NCBI GenBank assembly: GCA_029249445.1
Contig: JAQWHI010000003.1
Location: forward strand, 93,459-157,458
Direction: 5' to 3'
DNA length: 64,000 bases
Source: Crocinitomicaceae bacterium
GTDB taxonomy: Bacteria > Bacteroidota > Bacteroidia > Flavobacteriales_D > Crocinitomicaceae
Shown: in pieces, positions 19,272 through 28,001 of the stretch
Layout of the letters: each line of letters starts with the position of its first letter
Numbering within the stretch: the first letter of the stretch is position 1
Program-made: the position numbers and the translations under genes
The notes under the pieces: generated by a model
The model's input: the letters and a program-made list of their open reading frames with translations, nothing else
Told to the model about the DNA's origin: nothing
The model's database searches: none

Positions 19272-21388
19272 TAGTTCAACTTTATTTGAATAGATTTTCC
19301 TCTCACCACTTCCTCTCCAGGATTCAGAGACTGGTGAGTGACCATCCCATAACCCTCAATTTTTGCTTTCAGACCCGTGCGCTCAAGAAGAAAAACCGCA
19401 TCTTTAGCTGTCATCCCAATAACATTTGGAACTGTTTTCTTCCCTACATATCGCTCCAATAAATCAACGTGACCTGTTTTGGTCTTTGTATTGACCCAGG
19501 TCGTCTGCTTCTCCATTCGATATGGAATATTCAGAACCCGATAAGATTGTGTTAAATCATAACTGTTGCCATCCATAGAGATTGGTAATTCAGTTTTTGT
19601 CTCCCCCTCTACATTCACCGGTTTGTGATACTTTAGACTTGAGGCATACACCTTATTTGCAATCGCTGTAAATACAGTTCCAGAAACCACCGCACCGTAT
19701 ATATTTTTTGTTGGAGCTGAAACTACCACGATGCAAGAATATATCGGGTCTTGCGCAGGGAAGTAACCAACAAAGGAGGCTTGATATTTTTTCTCAGAAG
19801 TAGAACTATTTTTCTCATCAAGAATATGAGCGGTTCCAGTTTTGCCTGCGATATCAAAATATGCAGATCCAATTGTTTTGCCTGTCCCCCGCTTTACAAC
19901 CCCCTCGAGACATTTATGTAAGTCTTTAATTGTACGTTCTGTACATATTTTTGGGATCATTACATCCTTTTCAAATTTCTCGATAAGTTCATTACCTCGA
20001 TACACTTCCTCAACAAATTGAGGCTTTAATAATTCACCATTGTTTGCCACAGCGTTGTAAAAAGCCAACGTTTGTAATGGCGTTTGTTGAAACTCATATC
20101 CAACGGCCATCCATGGTAAAGAAAGACCCGACCAAGAAGGATCTCCTGGCTCATACATTACTGGGGCGGCTTCACCAGATAAGGCAATACCGAGCTTTTT
20201 ATCCAAGCCGAACTTTTTCAGTCTTCGAATAAATGCATCTGGATTTGATCGGTAGGCACTATTGATGATTTCAGTAAAGACATTAGATGATTTCTCAAAT
20301 GCTTTTTGAATTGTGATTTCACCATAACCATTCCCATAATTCGAATCTGTCATTGACCTACCATAGAAGGTGTATTTACCTTTAGCGTTGACTTTATCTG
20401 TCAATCGAACCTTACCATCTTCCAATGCTGCCATCAATGACGCCAATTTAAAAGTTGATCCCGGCACCTCTTTTTCTCCGATTGCCTGATTGAATGATTC
20501 ATAATACACCCCATCATCACCTTTCCTCAAGTTTACCATTGCTTTTATGAATCCTGTCTTGACATCCATTACAATCACACATCCTTTCTCGGCGCTTTGC
20601 GATTTCAATTGATTGAGCAACTCTGTATGAGCGACATCTTGAATATCAACATCAAGAGACGTTACCACTGTAGCACCTTCTACTGCCTCTTTGGTTATAG
20701 GACCTATTTTCTTCCATCCAGTAGAAATCTTCTGCTCAATCTCCTCTCCCGGCTCTCCAACTAAATAGGAGTCAAAAGCACCCTCAATACCTACCTTTTT
20801 CCACTCCTTCGATTGCTCAATCCAGTCGACATAACCCAATGTTCTTCGCAATAATTCACCGTATGGGCGCTTACGTTCAATATTTTCTTCGGTATCAATG
20901 AGCCCTCCTTTGAAACGCCCAAGTTTAAAGATTGGCATTTCGTGTAACTTTTTGCGCTCTTCATTTGTGGCTTTCTTGTGAATCAACAAATAACGTGAAC
21001 CACGAGCGCGCGCAGTTCTTATCCTCCCTTCATATTCGATAGCTGACCTATTTGGGAACAATGCACTCAACTCCTGACAAAGCTGACCCAAATCACCATC
21101 AAACACATTCTGGTCGACAACAGTGGGGTCCATGTAGATGTTATAATAAGAAACTGAAGTAACTAAAGGAATGTGGTTAGCATCCAATATTTGACCTCTC
21201 CTTGGCGTGCGCTGGACAGTTCGAGTAGGCATCTTCTTTTTTCCATCCATTGAAGACATAAACATTGGAGTACCATCTTCAAACTGAATACTAACCGTTT
21301 TGAAAATAACAACCAACATTAAAACAACAAACCCGAAATAAATCAAGTAAGCCCTCCAGTATATGTCCTTATTTTCAGTCATTTTCAT
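19271..21388 (-). CDS. ftsI: Class B penicillin-binding protein with PASTA domain (FtsI)
   Basis: This septal transpeptidase has one N-terminal membrane helix (about residues 13-31) and a PBP dimerisation domain (RGQILDANHIPL). The transpeptidase domain has the serine nucleophile in STFK (Ser311), SSN at 367-369 and KTGTAHI in the last third. A single C-terminal PASTA domain (TVPNVIGMTAKDAVFLLE) follows, as often found in Bacteroidota FtsI. At 705 residues it is longer than E. coli FtsI for that reason. Its start overlaps the ftsL-like gene by 14 bases. Confidence 0.95.
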   Translation of the reverse strand: MKMTENKDIYWRAYLIYFGFVVLMLVVIFKTVSIQFEDGTPMFMSSMDGKKKMPTRTVQRTPRRGQILDANHIPLVTSVSYYNIYMDPTVVDQNVFDGDLGQLCQELSALFPNRSAIEYEGRIRTARARGSRYLLIHKKATNEERKKLHEMPIFKLGRFKGGLIDTEENIERKRPYGELLRRTLGYVDWIEQSKEWKKVGIEGAFDSYLVGEPGEEIEQKISTGWKKIGPITKEAVEGATVVTSLDVDIQDVAHTELLNQLKSQSAEKGCVIVMDVKTGFIKAMVNLRKGDDGVYYESFNQAIGEKEVPGSTFKLASLMAALEDGKVRLTDKVNAKGKYTFYGRSMTDSNYGNGYGEITIQKAFEKSSNVFTEIINSAYRSNPDAFIRRLKKFGLDKKLGIALSGEAAPVMYEPGDPSWSGLSLPWMAVGYEFQQTPLQTLAFYNAVANNGELLKPQFVEEVYRGNELIEKFEKDVMIPKICTERTIKDLHKCLEGVVKRGTGKTIGSAYFDIAGKTGTAHILDEKNSSTSEKKYQASFVGYFPAQDPIYSCIVVVSAPTKNIYGAVVSGTVFTAIANKVYASSLKYHKPVNVEGETKTELPISMDGNSYDLTQSYRVLNIPYRMEKQTTWVNTKTKTGHVDLLERYVGKKTVPNVIGMTAKDAVFLLERTGLKAKIEGYGMVTHQSLNPGEEVVRGKSIQIKLN

Positions 21389-21785
21389 CCTTATTTACCC
21401 GAATCACCTTTGTTGGGTTAACCGTTTCTTTTAGTCCTTTCGACTCCAATTGCTCTATCAAACGAGCCCTTCTAGTCTCTTCCTCCAGCCTCGCTTTTGC
21501 CTCGAAATAATCAGAGGTTGCTTCATCGAGCTGCTCTTGTGTTGAAACAACATCTTTCGATAGTTGTTTTCCATAATAGCCCTTCCCGACCACAAGGAGC
21601 AGAAGTAGAATAATGAAGAAGATAAAATTCAAATTTCCCAACATGAATTCCTTCGTAAAAAAATCACCATTCAAAACTTGCACAACAGCATTTGACCTGC
21701 GTGGCTTCACAGATTTCTTCTTCTTTTTCTTCTCAGCTGCTTCTTTCTGATCTAGCTGAGCTCTGTCTAAAAACTCATTCTCCAT
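21375..21785 (-). CDS. ftsL: FtsL-like divisome protein
   Basis: The 136-residue bitopic protein has a very basic N-terminal region with a run of lysines (KKKKKKSVKPRR), one membrane helix (about residues 53-70, FIFFIILLLLLVVGKGYY) and a periplasmic coiled coil from about 75 to 115. Sequence is poorly conserved. The call rests on topology and on the position between rsmH and ftsI, where FtsL is normally found. It overlaps both neighbours, so it is tightly coupled. Confidence 0.82.
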   Translation of the reverse strand: MENEFLDRAQLDQKEAAEKKKKKKSVKPRRSNAVVQVLNGDFFTKEFMLGNLNFIFFIILLLLLVVGKGYYGKQLSKDVVSTQEQLDEATSDYFEAKARLEEETRRARLIEQLESKGLKETVNPTKVIRVNKDEND

Positions 21786-22692
21786 TTCTCTCAGCTATTC
21801 TTAATTTGGCGCTTCGTGCGCGACTATTCATTTCAATCTCGCCTTCAGAAGCCACAATCGGTTTCCTTGTAACTTCATTAAAAGGCTTTAATACATTCCC
21901 GAAAAAATCTTTCTTAAGCTTCCCATCGATCGACCCCCGCTTCATGTAATTTTTAACCATTCGGTCTTCGAGTGAATGATAAGACATCACAACCAAACGA
22001 CCCCGAGGTTTTAATACACTCTCAGTTGCCTTGAGAAAGTCCTCTAAGACAACCATTTCATTGTTTACCTCAATACGAACTGCCTGAAAAACTTGTGCAA
22101 AATATTTATGCTCTTTGAACTTAGGAGCACACGGAGTTACTACATCCAAAAGTTTTTGCGTTGTTTTTATCTTTCCATTCAAACGAGCGCTCACAATTGC
22201 ATTCACTAAACGTCTCGCATTTGGGATTTCACCATAGTTCCTAAACATGTATAACAGTGCATTCTCATCGTAATCATTAATTACATCTGCTGCTGTTAAT
22301 TCACCACTTTGATTCATACGCATATCAAGACTGGCCTCGCCACGGATAGAGAAGCCACGTTCCTGTTCATCGAATTGATGGGAGGACACACCTAAGTCTG
22401 CCAAAACTCCATCCACCTTGTCTACTCCCATTAAGCGCAAGTGGTTTGCGATGTACGCAAAATTTGCAGCAATAAAACTGAAATTAGGTGCCTCCCAGGC
22501 GTTCTTCCTTGCGTCAGGATCTTGATCGAAGACAATCAATCGACCGTGTTGATTTAGTTTTTTGAAAATTTCAGACGAATGTCCACCACCCCCAAATGTA
22601 ACGTCAACATAAATACCATCCCGCCTGATGTCAAGAGCATTTAGACACTCTTCAAGCATAACTGGAATATGATAATCTGAATTATTCGTCAT
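21775..22692 (-). CDS. rsmH: 16S rRNA m4C1402 methyltransferase RsmH
   Basis: RsmH (MraW) methylates N4 of C1402 in 16S rRNA. The 305-residue protein has the family start HIPVMLEECLNAL, SAM-binding motif VDVTFGGGGHSSEI, ADLGVSSHQFDEQERGFS, and the C-terminal SYHSLEDRMVKNYMKRG. Length and position, second in the dcw cluster, are standard. It overlaps mraZ by 11 bases. Confidence 0.97.
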   Translation of the reverse strand: MTNNSDYHIPVMLEECLNALDIRRDGIYVDVTFGGGGHSSEIFKKLNQHGRLIVFDQDPDARKNAWEAPNFSFIAANFAYIANHLRLMGVDKVDGVLADLGVSSHQFDEQERGFSIRGEASLDMRMNQSGELTAADVINDYDENALLYMFRNYGEIPNARRLVNAIVSARLNGKIKTTQKLLDVVTPCAPKFKEHKYFAQVFQAVRIEVNNEMVVLEDFLKATESVLKPRGRLVVMSYHSLEDRMVKNYMKRGSIDGKLKKDFFGNVLKPFNEVTRKPIVASEGEIEMNSRARSAKLRIAERNGE

Positions 22693-23140
22693 GTTCTAAG
22701 TCTCCCATTACTTCATCCGCTAAATCAGCAAAATCCGTCATGGAGCCTTCGATCATTTCGAAGTACTTCGACTTGTCCCATATCTCAATGCGATCGTTAT
22801 ATGCGATCAGCATTACTTCCTGTTTCAACCCAACTCGATCCATATGACCAACAGGAACAAGCGCACGGCCAGCCTTGTCTAGGCTAACCAACTTTGCTCC
22901 CTGATGGAACAGTCGATAAAACATTCTGTTTTTAGGTTTAAAAAGATTCATTTTAGAAAGCTTCTCACTAACCTTCTCCCACTCGTGAAGTGGAAAAAGT
23001 GTTAAGCAATCCTCAAATCCTTTATTCAACATGAAATCTCGTTGAGCCGCAGGAGGAAGCTGCTTCCGTAAACCGGAAGGGAACATAAAACGCCCTTTCG
23101 CGTCCAATTTCACTTCAAATTCTCCTACTAGTCCTGCCAT
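22682..23140 (-). CDS. mraZ: Transcriptional regulator MraZ
   Basis: MraZ is a ring-forming DNA-binding protein that controls the dcw operon. The 152 residues hold two SpoVT/AbrB-like swapped-hairpin domains, each with a short DNA-binding signature: KLDAKGRFMFPSGLR (about 11-25) and SLDKAGRALVPVGH (about 86-99). It is the first gene of the cluster. The ten-base-spaced GTGGT direct repeats just upstream are the expected form of its own operator. Confidence 0.95.
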   Translation of the reverse strand: MAGLVGEFEVKLDAKGRFMFPSGLRKQLPPAAQRDFMLNKGFEDCLTLFPLHEWEKVSEKLSKMNLFKPKNRMFYRLFHQGAKLVSLDKAGRALVPVGHMDRVGLKQEVMLIAYNDRIEIWDKSKYFEMIEGSMTDFADLADEVMGDLEHDE

Positions 23141-23162
23141 GACGATTAATAATGGGATAAAA

Positions 23163-23194
23163 ATAAAGTAATCTTACCACTTTTTACCACCAAA
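23163..23194 (-). promoter_or_regulatory. mraZ promoter containing a putative MraZ box
   Basis: On the minus strand a TTTG (23194-23191) and a TACTTTAT (23170-23163) are spaced 20 bases apart, close to the Bacteroidota -33/-7 pattern. Between them lie two GTGGT units (23190-23186 and 23180-23176) with a ten-base period. MraZ sites in other bacteria are also direct repeats with a ten-base period (TGGGN5 in E. coli, AAAGTG-type in Mycoplasma). Placement between the promoter elements suggests autorepression. Confidence 0.6.
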
Positions 23195-23295
23195 TTTCAC
23201 ATTGTTCATAAATATAAACGTAATTCCAACCGCAAGGTTACAATAAAAAACACTTAAAACCCAATTATATTGGTATTTGTAACGATCAAATATTA

Positions 23296-23315
23296 GTGGT
23301 ATATAGTGGTAAATT
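23296..23315 (+). promoter_or_regulatory. Second putative MraZ box
   Basis: GTGGTATATA followed by GTGGTAAATT repeats the same ten-base-period GTGGT pattern on the opposite strand. It lies about 110 bases upstream of the mraZ promoter and about 85 bases before the EamA gene. It could serve either divergent unit. Confidence 0.45.
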
Positions 23316-23316
23316 T

Positions 23317-23360
23317 GATTGAATTTGTTGAAAACTCTCGAGTTTTCAACAAATTCAATC
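23317..23360. repeat. 44-base perfect inverted repeat
   Basis: Two 20-base arms are exactly complementary around a CTCG loop (left arm begins GATTGAATTTG, right arm ends CAAATTCAATC). It lies in the intergenic region between divergent mraZ and the EamA gene. No T tract follows on either strand, so a simple terminator is not obvious. It shares the loop with the terminator at 24324-24367. Confidence 0.85.
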
Positions 23361-23398
23361 AGCCTGTTCGAGATAAATATTTGATGTAACTTCGCGCC

Positions 23399-24322
23399 AT
23401 GAATTTGACGTACCAGAACTGGATTTTACTATTTTTTCTGTCTTTTGTTTGGGGGAGCTCTTTTATTTTAATGAAACTTGGAATGTTCACTTCAACGGGG
23501 GCTGCAATTTTCTCAGACACACAGGTAGCAGCGCTCAGGATGCTGCTTGCCAGCCTCACGCTGCTGCCATTTGCGATACGTAAATTTCACCTATTGAAAT
23601 CACTCAGAAACCTCCGACTGCTCTCAATAGTAGGCCTCGCAGGAAACTTCTTACCAGCATTCCTCTTTACCTACGCAGAAACAGAACTCCCGTCGGGATA
23701 TGCGGGAATGCTCAATAGCTTCACACCTATATTCGCACTTATAATTGGCTGGGGGATCTTCAAAAGTAAGTTAACAAACTACCAACTAATTGGCGTATTC
23801 ATTGGCACCACTGGCATCGTTCTACTTACCTTGTCAGGATCAGCTCCCAAAGGAGGTGCTTCATGGCTCCATATTGGTGCGATTGTTCTGGCTACACTCT
23901 GCTATGCAATAAGCCTCAACACCATAAAATACACTCTGAATCATATAAAAAGTATAGAAATTACCTCCCTTTCATTCGCAATCACTCTTCCTATTAGCAT
24001 CGCGATAACATTTGTAACAGACATTCCACAAACACTGCTTGAAACGCCAAATGCCTTTCAAGGATTCAGTTTTATTGCAATCTTGAGCGTCATCGGAACT
24101 GCATTGGCTGTTGTACTTTTCACAAAACTAATTTCAAATTCATCCATACTATTTGCTAGTAGTGTTACGTATTTAATTCCCTTAGTGGCTTTGCTTATTG
24201 GATTGGTATTTGACGAACCAATCAACATCTATCAGATCACATCAATGATTCTTGTTTTGTGCGGAATATTTATGGCTAATGTTTTGACAAACCGAAAATC
24301 ATCACAGCGTATCAAAAAATAG
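23399..24322 (+). CDS. EamA/DMT-superfamily transporter
   Basis: The 307-residue protein has ten predicted membrane helices arranged as two EamA repeats. The first begins LFFLSFVWGSSFILMKLG and the second near residue 150 (GAIVLATLCYAISLNTIKY). Such transporters move metabolites or drugs; the substrate cannot be told. The gene is divergent from mraZ and convergent with the rhodopsin gene. A TAACTTCG element ends four bases before the ATG, so the transcript may be leaderless. Confidence 0.9.
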   Translation: MNLTYQNWILLFFLSFVWGSSFILMKLGMFTSTGAAIFSDTQVAALRMLLASLTLLPFAIRKFHLLKSLRNLRLLSIVGLAGNFLPAFLFTYAETELPSGYAGMLNSFTPIFALIIGWGIFKSKLTNYQLIGVFIGTTGIVLLTLSGSAPKGGASWLHIGAIVLATLCYAISLNTIKYTLNHIKSIEITSLSFAITLPISIAITFVTDIPQTLLETPNAFQGFSFIAILSVIGTALAVVLFTKLISNSSILFASSVTYLIPLVALLIGLVFDEPINIYQITSMILVLCGIFMANVLTNRKSSQRIKK

Positions 24323-24323
24323 A

Positions 24324-24367
24324 AAAAAAAGAAGGGGAATGCTCTCGAGCATTCCCCTTCTTTTTTT
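24324..24367. terminator. Bidirectional terminator between EamA gene and rhodopsin gene
   Basis: A perfect hairpin has 20-base arms around a CTCG loop. Its base is seven A:T pairs, so it ends in a T run on either strand. It sits two bases after the EamA stop and 13 bases before the rhodopsin stop, and can terminate both convergent genes. Confidence 0.9.
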
Positions 24368-24379
24368 ATTTGAAAGCGT

Positions 24380-25132
24380 TTACTTTTCTTCTGCTGTAGA
24401 AGAAATTGCAAGGCTATAAACAACAAGACCAAATCCAATTTTGTTTATTGCATCGGCGATGTTGTAGAATAAATCAACTTTAGTTGAATCCCATTCGAGT
24501 GCTGTATTCAACCAACCTCCAGGCATACACATGTATCCTATTGGATAAATTGCCCATCCTACTAAGACGAACCACGCAAGAATACGAACGCTTTTCTTGA
24601 TGTTCGCATTGTTCGAATTCTCTGCAAGAGTAGCAACTTCTCCGAACCAGGCAGCATACAAAATATAAATATATCCGAGTGTAGAAAGAACACCGTACAT
24701 CACTGAGTGTGTTGTTGCCTCGTCAAGCGTTCCACCCTCGTAAGCTGGGTTGTACGCCTCTCCGATGTAACCAAAAACAAGCATCCAAACTGAAGCAATG
24801 ATTAACTTCCAAAGAAGTCCCTTCTTCGCTCCTGCCACCTTGGTTAGCAAGTAGAACTCAACACACATCAATGGAACTGTAAGTGTCCAATCAATGTAAC
24901 GCAGAGCAGTAGGATTTTCCCCTGTCTCTGCATAAAAATCGCGCATGTAGTAATAGTGCACAGCGGCGATAAAAGTAATAAGGCCAGAGACAAGCAGAGA
25001 AGTTTTCCATTTGTCACTTACACGACTTCGTTCAAAAAAGAAGAAGACTGAAGCAGCCATCATTGCCATGTAGCCAATAAAGAATGTGAAAGCTACTGGA
25101 TCCGTCCCGGGATCGGTAATTAGTGATAACAT
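24380..25132 (-). CDS. Green-type proteorhodopsin (light-driven proton pump)
   Basis: The 250-residue protein has seven membrane helices. Helix C reads RYIDWTLTVPLMCVEF: Asp81, Thr85 and Glu92 form the DTE motif of proton-pumping proteorhodopsins, so the acceptor and donor carboxylates are present. Met89 at the spectral tuning position predicts green absorption. His59 matches the His that pairs with the acceptor Asp. Lys231 in helix G (DAINKIGFG) is the retinal Schiff base site. It should add proton motive force in light. No carotenoid cleavage or carotenoid synthesis gene lies beside it. The 510-base upstream gap gives room for its own promoter. Confidence 0.96.
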   Translation of the reverse strand: MLSLITDPGTDPVAFTFFIGYMAMMAASVFFFFERSRVSDKWKTSLLVSGLITFIAAVHYYYMRDFYAETGENPTALRYIDWTLTVPLMCVEFYLLTKVAGAKKGLLWKLIIASVWMLVFGYIGEAYNPAYEGGTLDEATTHSVMYGVLSTLGYIYILYAAWFGEVATLAENSNNANIKKSVRILAWFVLVGWAIYPIGYMCMPGGWLNTALEWDSTKVDLFYNIADAINKIGFGLVVYSLAISSTAEEK

Positions 25133-25560
25133 ATTTATTAGTTTAAGTTAATACTGCTTTGGATACTTTCTCGTAAAACATCCAAAACCTATCGCAATAT
25201 AATAACTTTTGTTTAAGATTACGAATTAATCATTAAACAAACAGGCTTCTCTTACTGACTATTAGGCTGTTAAATTCCTGAAATGCTTTTTAAATAGGCA
25301 TTTCAGAGCGAAATACAACTTTTCAACTCTCTGTTTAAGGATACATTAAAAAAAAGTAATTGACACGAAAAAAATGGAAAAATCCGAATATTTCCTCACC
25401 AATAAAGGACAAAAAAAAGCTTGTTTTGATAAAAATCAAAAAACTTGCCTTCGTGAATCGATTGTTTTTGAATATTCCTCGATGTGAATAGACCAATGCA
25501 ATCAAAAGCAAATTTTAGGTTTTAGGCCAATAAAAATAGGAGCCAAATTGAATCATTTCG
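25133..25560. other. AT-rich intergenic region upstream of the rhodopsin gene
   Basis: No convincing gene is seen here. Two inverted repeats stand out. CTGAAATGC at 25278-25286 pairs with GCATTTCAG at 25298-25306 across 11 bases, about 145 bases upstream of the rhodopsin start, and could be an operator. TTTTGAT and ATCAAAA at 25424-25441 pair across four bases. The region separates the divergent rhodopsin and rplU genes. Confidence 0.5.
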
Positions 25561-25571
25561 TCATGATAACA

Positions 25572-25601
25572 TTGTATTATAAATAAATAACACTATCTTT
25601 G
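25572..25601 (+). promoter_or_regulatory. rplU-rpmA promoter
   Basis: TTG at 25572-25574, exactly 19 bases, then TATCTTTG at 25594-25601 matches the Bacteroidota consensus. The leader that follows contains a small hairpin (TCCGAA, TTCGGA at 25606-25619) before the rplU ATG at 25644. Confidence 0.75.
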
Positions 25602-25643
25602 TCGTCCGAATTTTCGGATAATTAAATTAATATAACAGGCTAT

Positions 25644-26084
25644 ATGTACGCAATAGTGGAGATAGCAGGGCAGCAATTCAAAGTGCAAAAAGATCAAAAG
25701 ATCTTTGTCCACCGTTTAAATGCAGAAGAAGGGAAGAAAGTTGATTTCGACAAAGTCCTACTTTTAGAGAACGGAGGCAAAGTAACTCTTGGCGCCCCGG
25801 CTATAAAAGGTGCAAAAGTTTCAGCAAAAGTTGAAAAGCACGTCAAAGGTGATAAAGTAATCGTTTTTAGAAAAAAACGAAGAAAAGGCTATAAAAAGAA
25901 AAATGGACACCGCCAAAGCTTTACCTCACTTACCATAAGTGATATTAAAGTAGGAGGAGGAAAAGCAAGCGCTGAGAAAGTTGAAAAGGCTCCAGCAAAA
26001 AAAGCAGCTCCAAAAGCAGCAGCTAAAGCTCCAGCAAAAAAGGCAGCACCTAAGAAAAAGGCAGCACCTAAGAAGGAAGATTAA
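25644..26084 (+). CDS. rplU: 50S ribosomal protein L21 with Ala/Lys/Pro tail
   Basis: The first ~102 residues are standard L21: [18 protein letters not shown] at the start, [23 protein letters not shown] (in parts) and FTSLTISDI near the end. L21 binds 23S rRNA domain regions of the large subunit. A tail of about 40 residues made of Ala, Lys and Pro (KKAAPK-type repeats) follows. Such lysine/alanine tails are common on Bacteroidota L21, and may bind rRNA. It heads an operon with rpmA. Confidence 0.96.
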   Translation: MYAIVEIAGQQFKVQKDQKIFVHRLNAEEGKKVDFDKVLLLENGGKVTLGAPAIKGAKVSAKVEKHVKGDKVIVFRKKRRKGYKKKNGHRQSFTSLTISDIKVGGGKASAEKVEKAPAKKAAPKAAAKAPAKKAAPKKKAAPKKED

Positions 26085-26125
26085 CAGAAACAACCCGTCT
26101 GTGACGGATATAAATATTAAATACG

Positions 26126-26395
26126 ATGGCACATAAGAAAGGAGTCGGTAGTTCAAAAAACGGTCGTGAATCAGAAAGTAAACGATTGGGAGTGAAGATT
26201 TTTGGAGGACAAGCAGCTATAGCTGGTAATATCATCGTTCGCCAAAGAGGAACGCAGCACCACCCAGGAGAGAATGTAGGAATCGGGAAGGACCATACCT
26301 TATTCGCTTTGACTGACGGTGTAGTTGAATTCCGTAAAAAAAGAAACAATCGTTCGTTTGTTTCAGTAGTCCCATTTGAGACTGCCGAAGCGTAA
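26126..26395 (+). CDS. rpmA: 50S ribosomal protein L27
   Basis: The 89-residue protein starts [16 protein letters not shown] and has [24 protein letters not shown] (in parts: [22 protein letters not shown]), the invariant L27 core. The N-terminus reaches toward the peptidyl transferase centre. It follows rplU after 41 bases, the classical gene pair. Confidence 0.97.
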   Translation: MAHKKGVGSSKNGRESESKRLGVKIFGGQAAIAGNIIVRQRGTQHHPGENVGIGKDHTLFALTDGVVEFRKKRNNRSFVSVVPFETAEA

Positions 26396-26412
26396 TTGAT
26401 AATTCTATTGTT

Positions 26413-26445
26413 AAAGCGTCTTGGTTCTACTAAGGCGCTTTTTTT
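26413..26445 (+). terminator. Terminator after rpmA
   Basis: AGCGTCTT pairs with AAGGCGCT (one G:U pair) around a short loop and runs into seven T residues. Confidence 0.75.
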
Positions 26446-26593
26446 ATGCGTATTATATTGAAGATACCAATCTATCAATAACCAAAGTCAAATTTCTGAG
26501 AAGAAAATAGAATACCCCAAGAAAATGTAAAGTCGGAAACTATTCCGAACACAAAATATTTCTAACTTCGCAACATTATTCAACAAGATAAAA

Positions 26594-27862
26594 ATGCTCG
26601 AAATACAACGTATTCGTAACGATAAAAACAGCATTATTGAAGGACTGAAAAAACGTCACTTTAATGCTGAATCAATTATTGATGAATTACTCTCAATAGA
26701 TGAGAAATGGAGAATCTACAAAAGCCAAATGGAAACAACTGCTTCTGAATTGAATCAGTTGTCTAAAGAAATTGGCATCCTATTTCGGGAAGGTAAAGCT
26801 GATGAAGCGAACGCAATAAAAGGACAAACAGCTGAACTCAAAGCAAGAGAAGCCGATCTTAAAGAAAAAGTAGAAGCATTTGAGGCGCAAATCCAAGAAC
26901 GAATGTACCAATTGCCCAACGTACCGAATGAGTTGGTGAAAGCTGGAAAAAGCGAAGAAGACAACGAAATGGTCGAAGCACATGGTGAACCAGTTCAGTT
27001 TAACTTTACCCCCCTGCCTCACTGGGAACTCGCTACTAAATTAAATCTAATTGACTTTGAGCTAGGAGTAAAAATTACAGGTGCGGGCTTTCCAGTTTAT
27101 ATCGGAAAAGGTGCAAAACTTCAACGAGCATTAATCGGATTTTTCCTTGAGGAGGCAGCAGCGGCAGGTTACGCAGAGCATCAGGTACCGCATGTAGTAA
27201 ATGAAACCTCTGGATATGGTACAGGACAGCTCCCTGATAAAGAAGGGCAAATGTATCACATCGGAGATGACGATTTATATCTGATCCCAACTGGAGAAGT
27301 TCCGCTAACGAACATGTATCGCGGAGCCATGTTTCCAGATGACAACTTTTCGATTAAACTTACTGGGCATACACCATGCTTCAGAAGAGAAGCCGGATCT
27401 TATGGTGCCCATGTTCGCGGATTGAATCGACTTCATCAATTCGATAAAGTAGAAATTGTTCGTATCGAGCATCCTTCAAATTCAGAAAGAGCATTGAACG
27501 AAATGCTTGACCATGTAAAGGGCTTGTTACAAAAATTGGGGCTTCAATATCGTGTACTTCGATTGTGTGGAGGAGATACCGGATTCGCAGCCGCAATGAC
27601 TTATGACTTTGAAGTGTTTTCAGCAGCACAAGAAAAATGGCTTGAGGTCAGCTCTGTATCTCGATTCGATACATTTCAATCTACGCGATTAAAATTACGC
27701 TTCAAGAATGCAGACAAAAAAAGCCAGTTGTGCCATACACTTAATGGTTCAGCGCTTGCATTACCAAGAATTATGGCGGCCATTCTTGAAAACCACCAGA
27801 CAGAAGAAGGTATAATTATCCCAAATGCACTTCACAAATACACTGGATTTAAAACGATATAG
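26594..27862 (+). CDS. serS: Seryl-tRNA synthetase
   Basis: The 422-residue class II synthetase has the N-terminal long antiparallel coiled coil (about residues 25-105) that binds the tRNA-Ser long arm. The catalytic core has TGEVPLTNMYRG, motif 2 FRREAGSYG, and motif 3 NGSALALPRIMAAILEN. Length is normal. It is a single gene between rpmA and the molybdenum cofactor operon. A TAACTTCG element about 32 bases before the ATG may be its -7 box. Confidence 0.97.
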   Translation: MLEIQRIRNDKNSIIEGLKKRHFNAESIIDELLSIDEKWRIYKSQMETTASELNQLSKEIGILFREGKADEANAIKGQTAELKAREADLKEKVEAFEAQIQERMYQLPNVPNELVKAGKSEEDNEMVEAHGEPVQFNFTPLPHWELATKLNLIDFELGVKITGAGFPVYIGKGAKLQRALIGFFLEEAAAAGYAEHQVPHVVNETSGYGTGQLPDKEGQMYHIGDDDLYLIPTGEVPLTNMYRGAMFPDDNFSIKLTGHTPCFRREAGSYGAHVRGLNRLHQFDKVEIVRIEHPSNSERALNEMLDHVKGLLQKLGLQYRVLRLCGGDTGFAAAMTYDFEVFSAAQEKWLEVSSVSRFDTFQSTRLKLRFKNADKKSQLCHTLNGSALALPRIMAAILENHQTEEGIIIPNALHKYTGFKTI

Positions 27863-27952
27863 TTGTGTAGTTTTTGGAACACCCGAACAATTCGTATGAT
27901 TGAAAAAAACAATCATCTTATCGTTTGGTTATTTTTTATTTCATCATAGAAA

Positions 27953-27982
27953 TTCGTCAATATCTGTATTTAAATACCTTTG
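27953..27982 (+). promoter_or_regulatory. Promoter of the molybdenum cofactor operon
   Basis: TTC at 27953, 19 bases, then TACCTTTG at 27975-27982 matches the Bacteroidota -7 consensus TAnnTTTG with a weak -33. It lies 19 bases before the moeA ATG at 28002. This also argues against starting moeA further upstream. Confidence 0.6.
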
Positions 27983-28001
27983 TCTAAAAGTGCAGAGGTT
28001 T

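Noticed and set aside
25926..26156. Minus-strand Cys/Leu-rich frame opposite rplU
   Set aside because: It is the complement of the Ala/Lys/Pro tail of L21, a composition shadow.
27863..28001. Molybdenum cofactor riboswitch before moeA
   Set aside because: The promoter lies only 19 bases before the start codon, leaving no leader for such an RNA.
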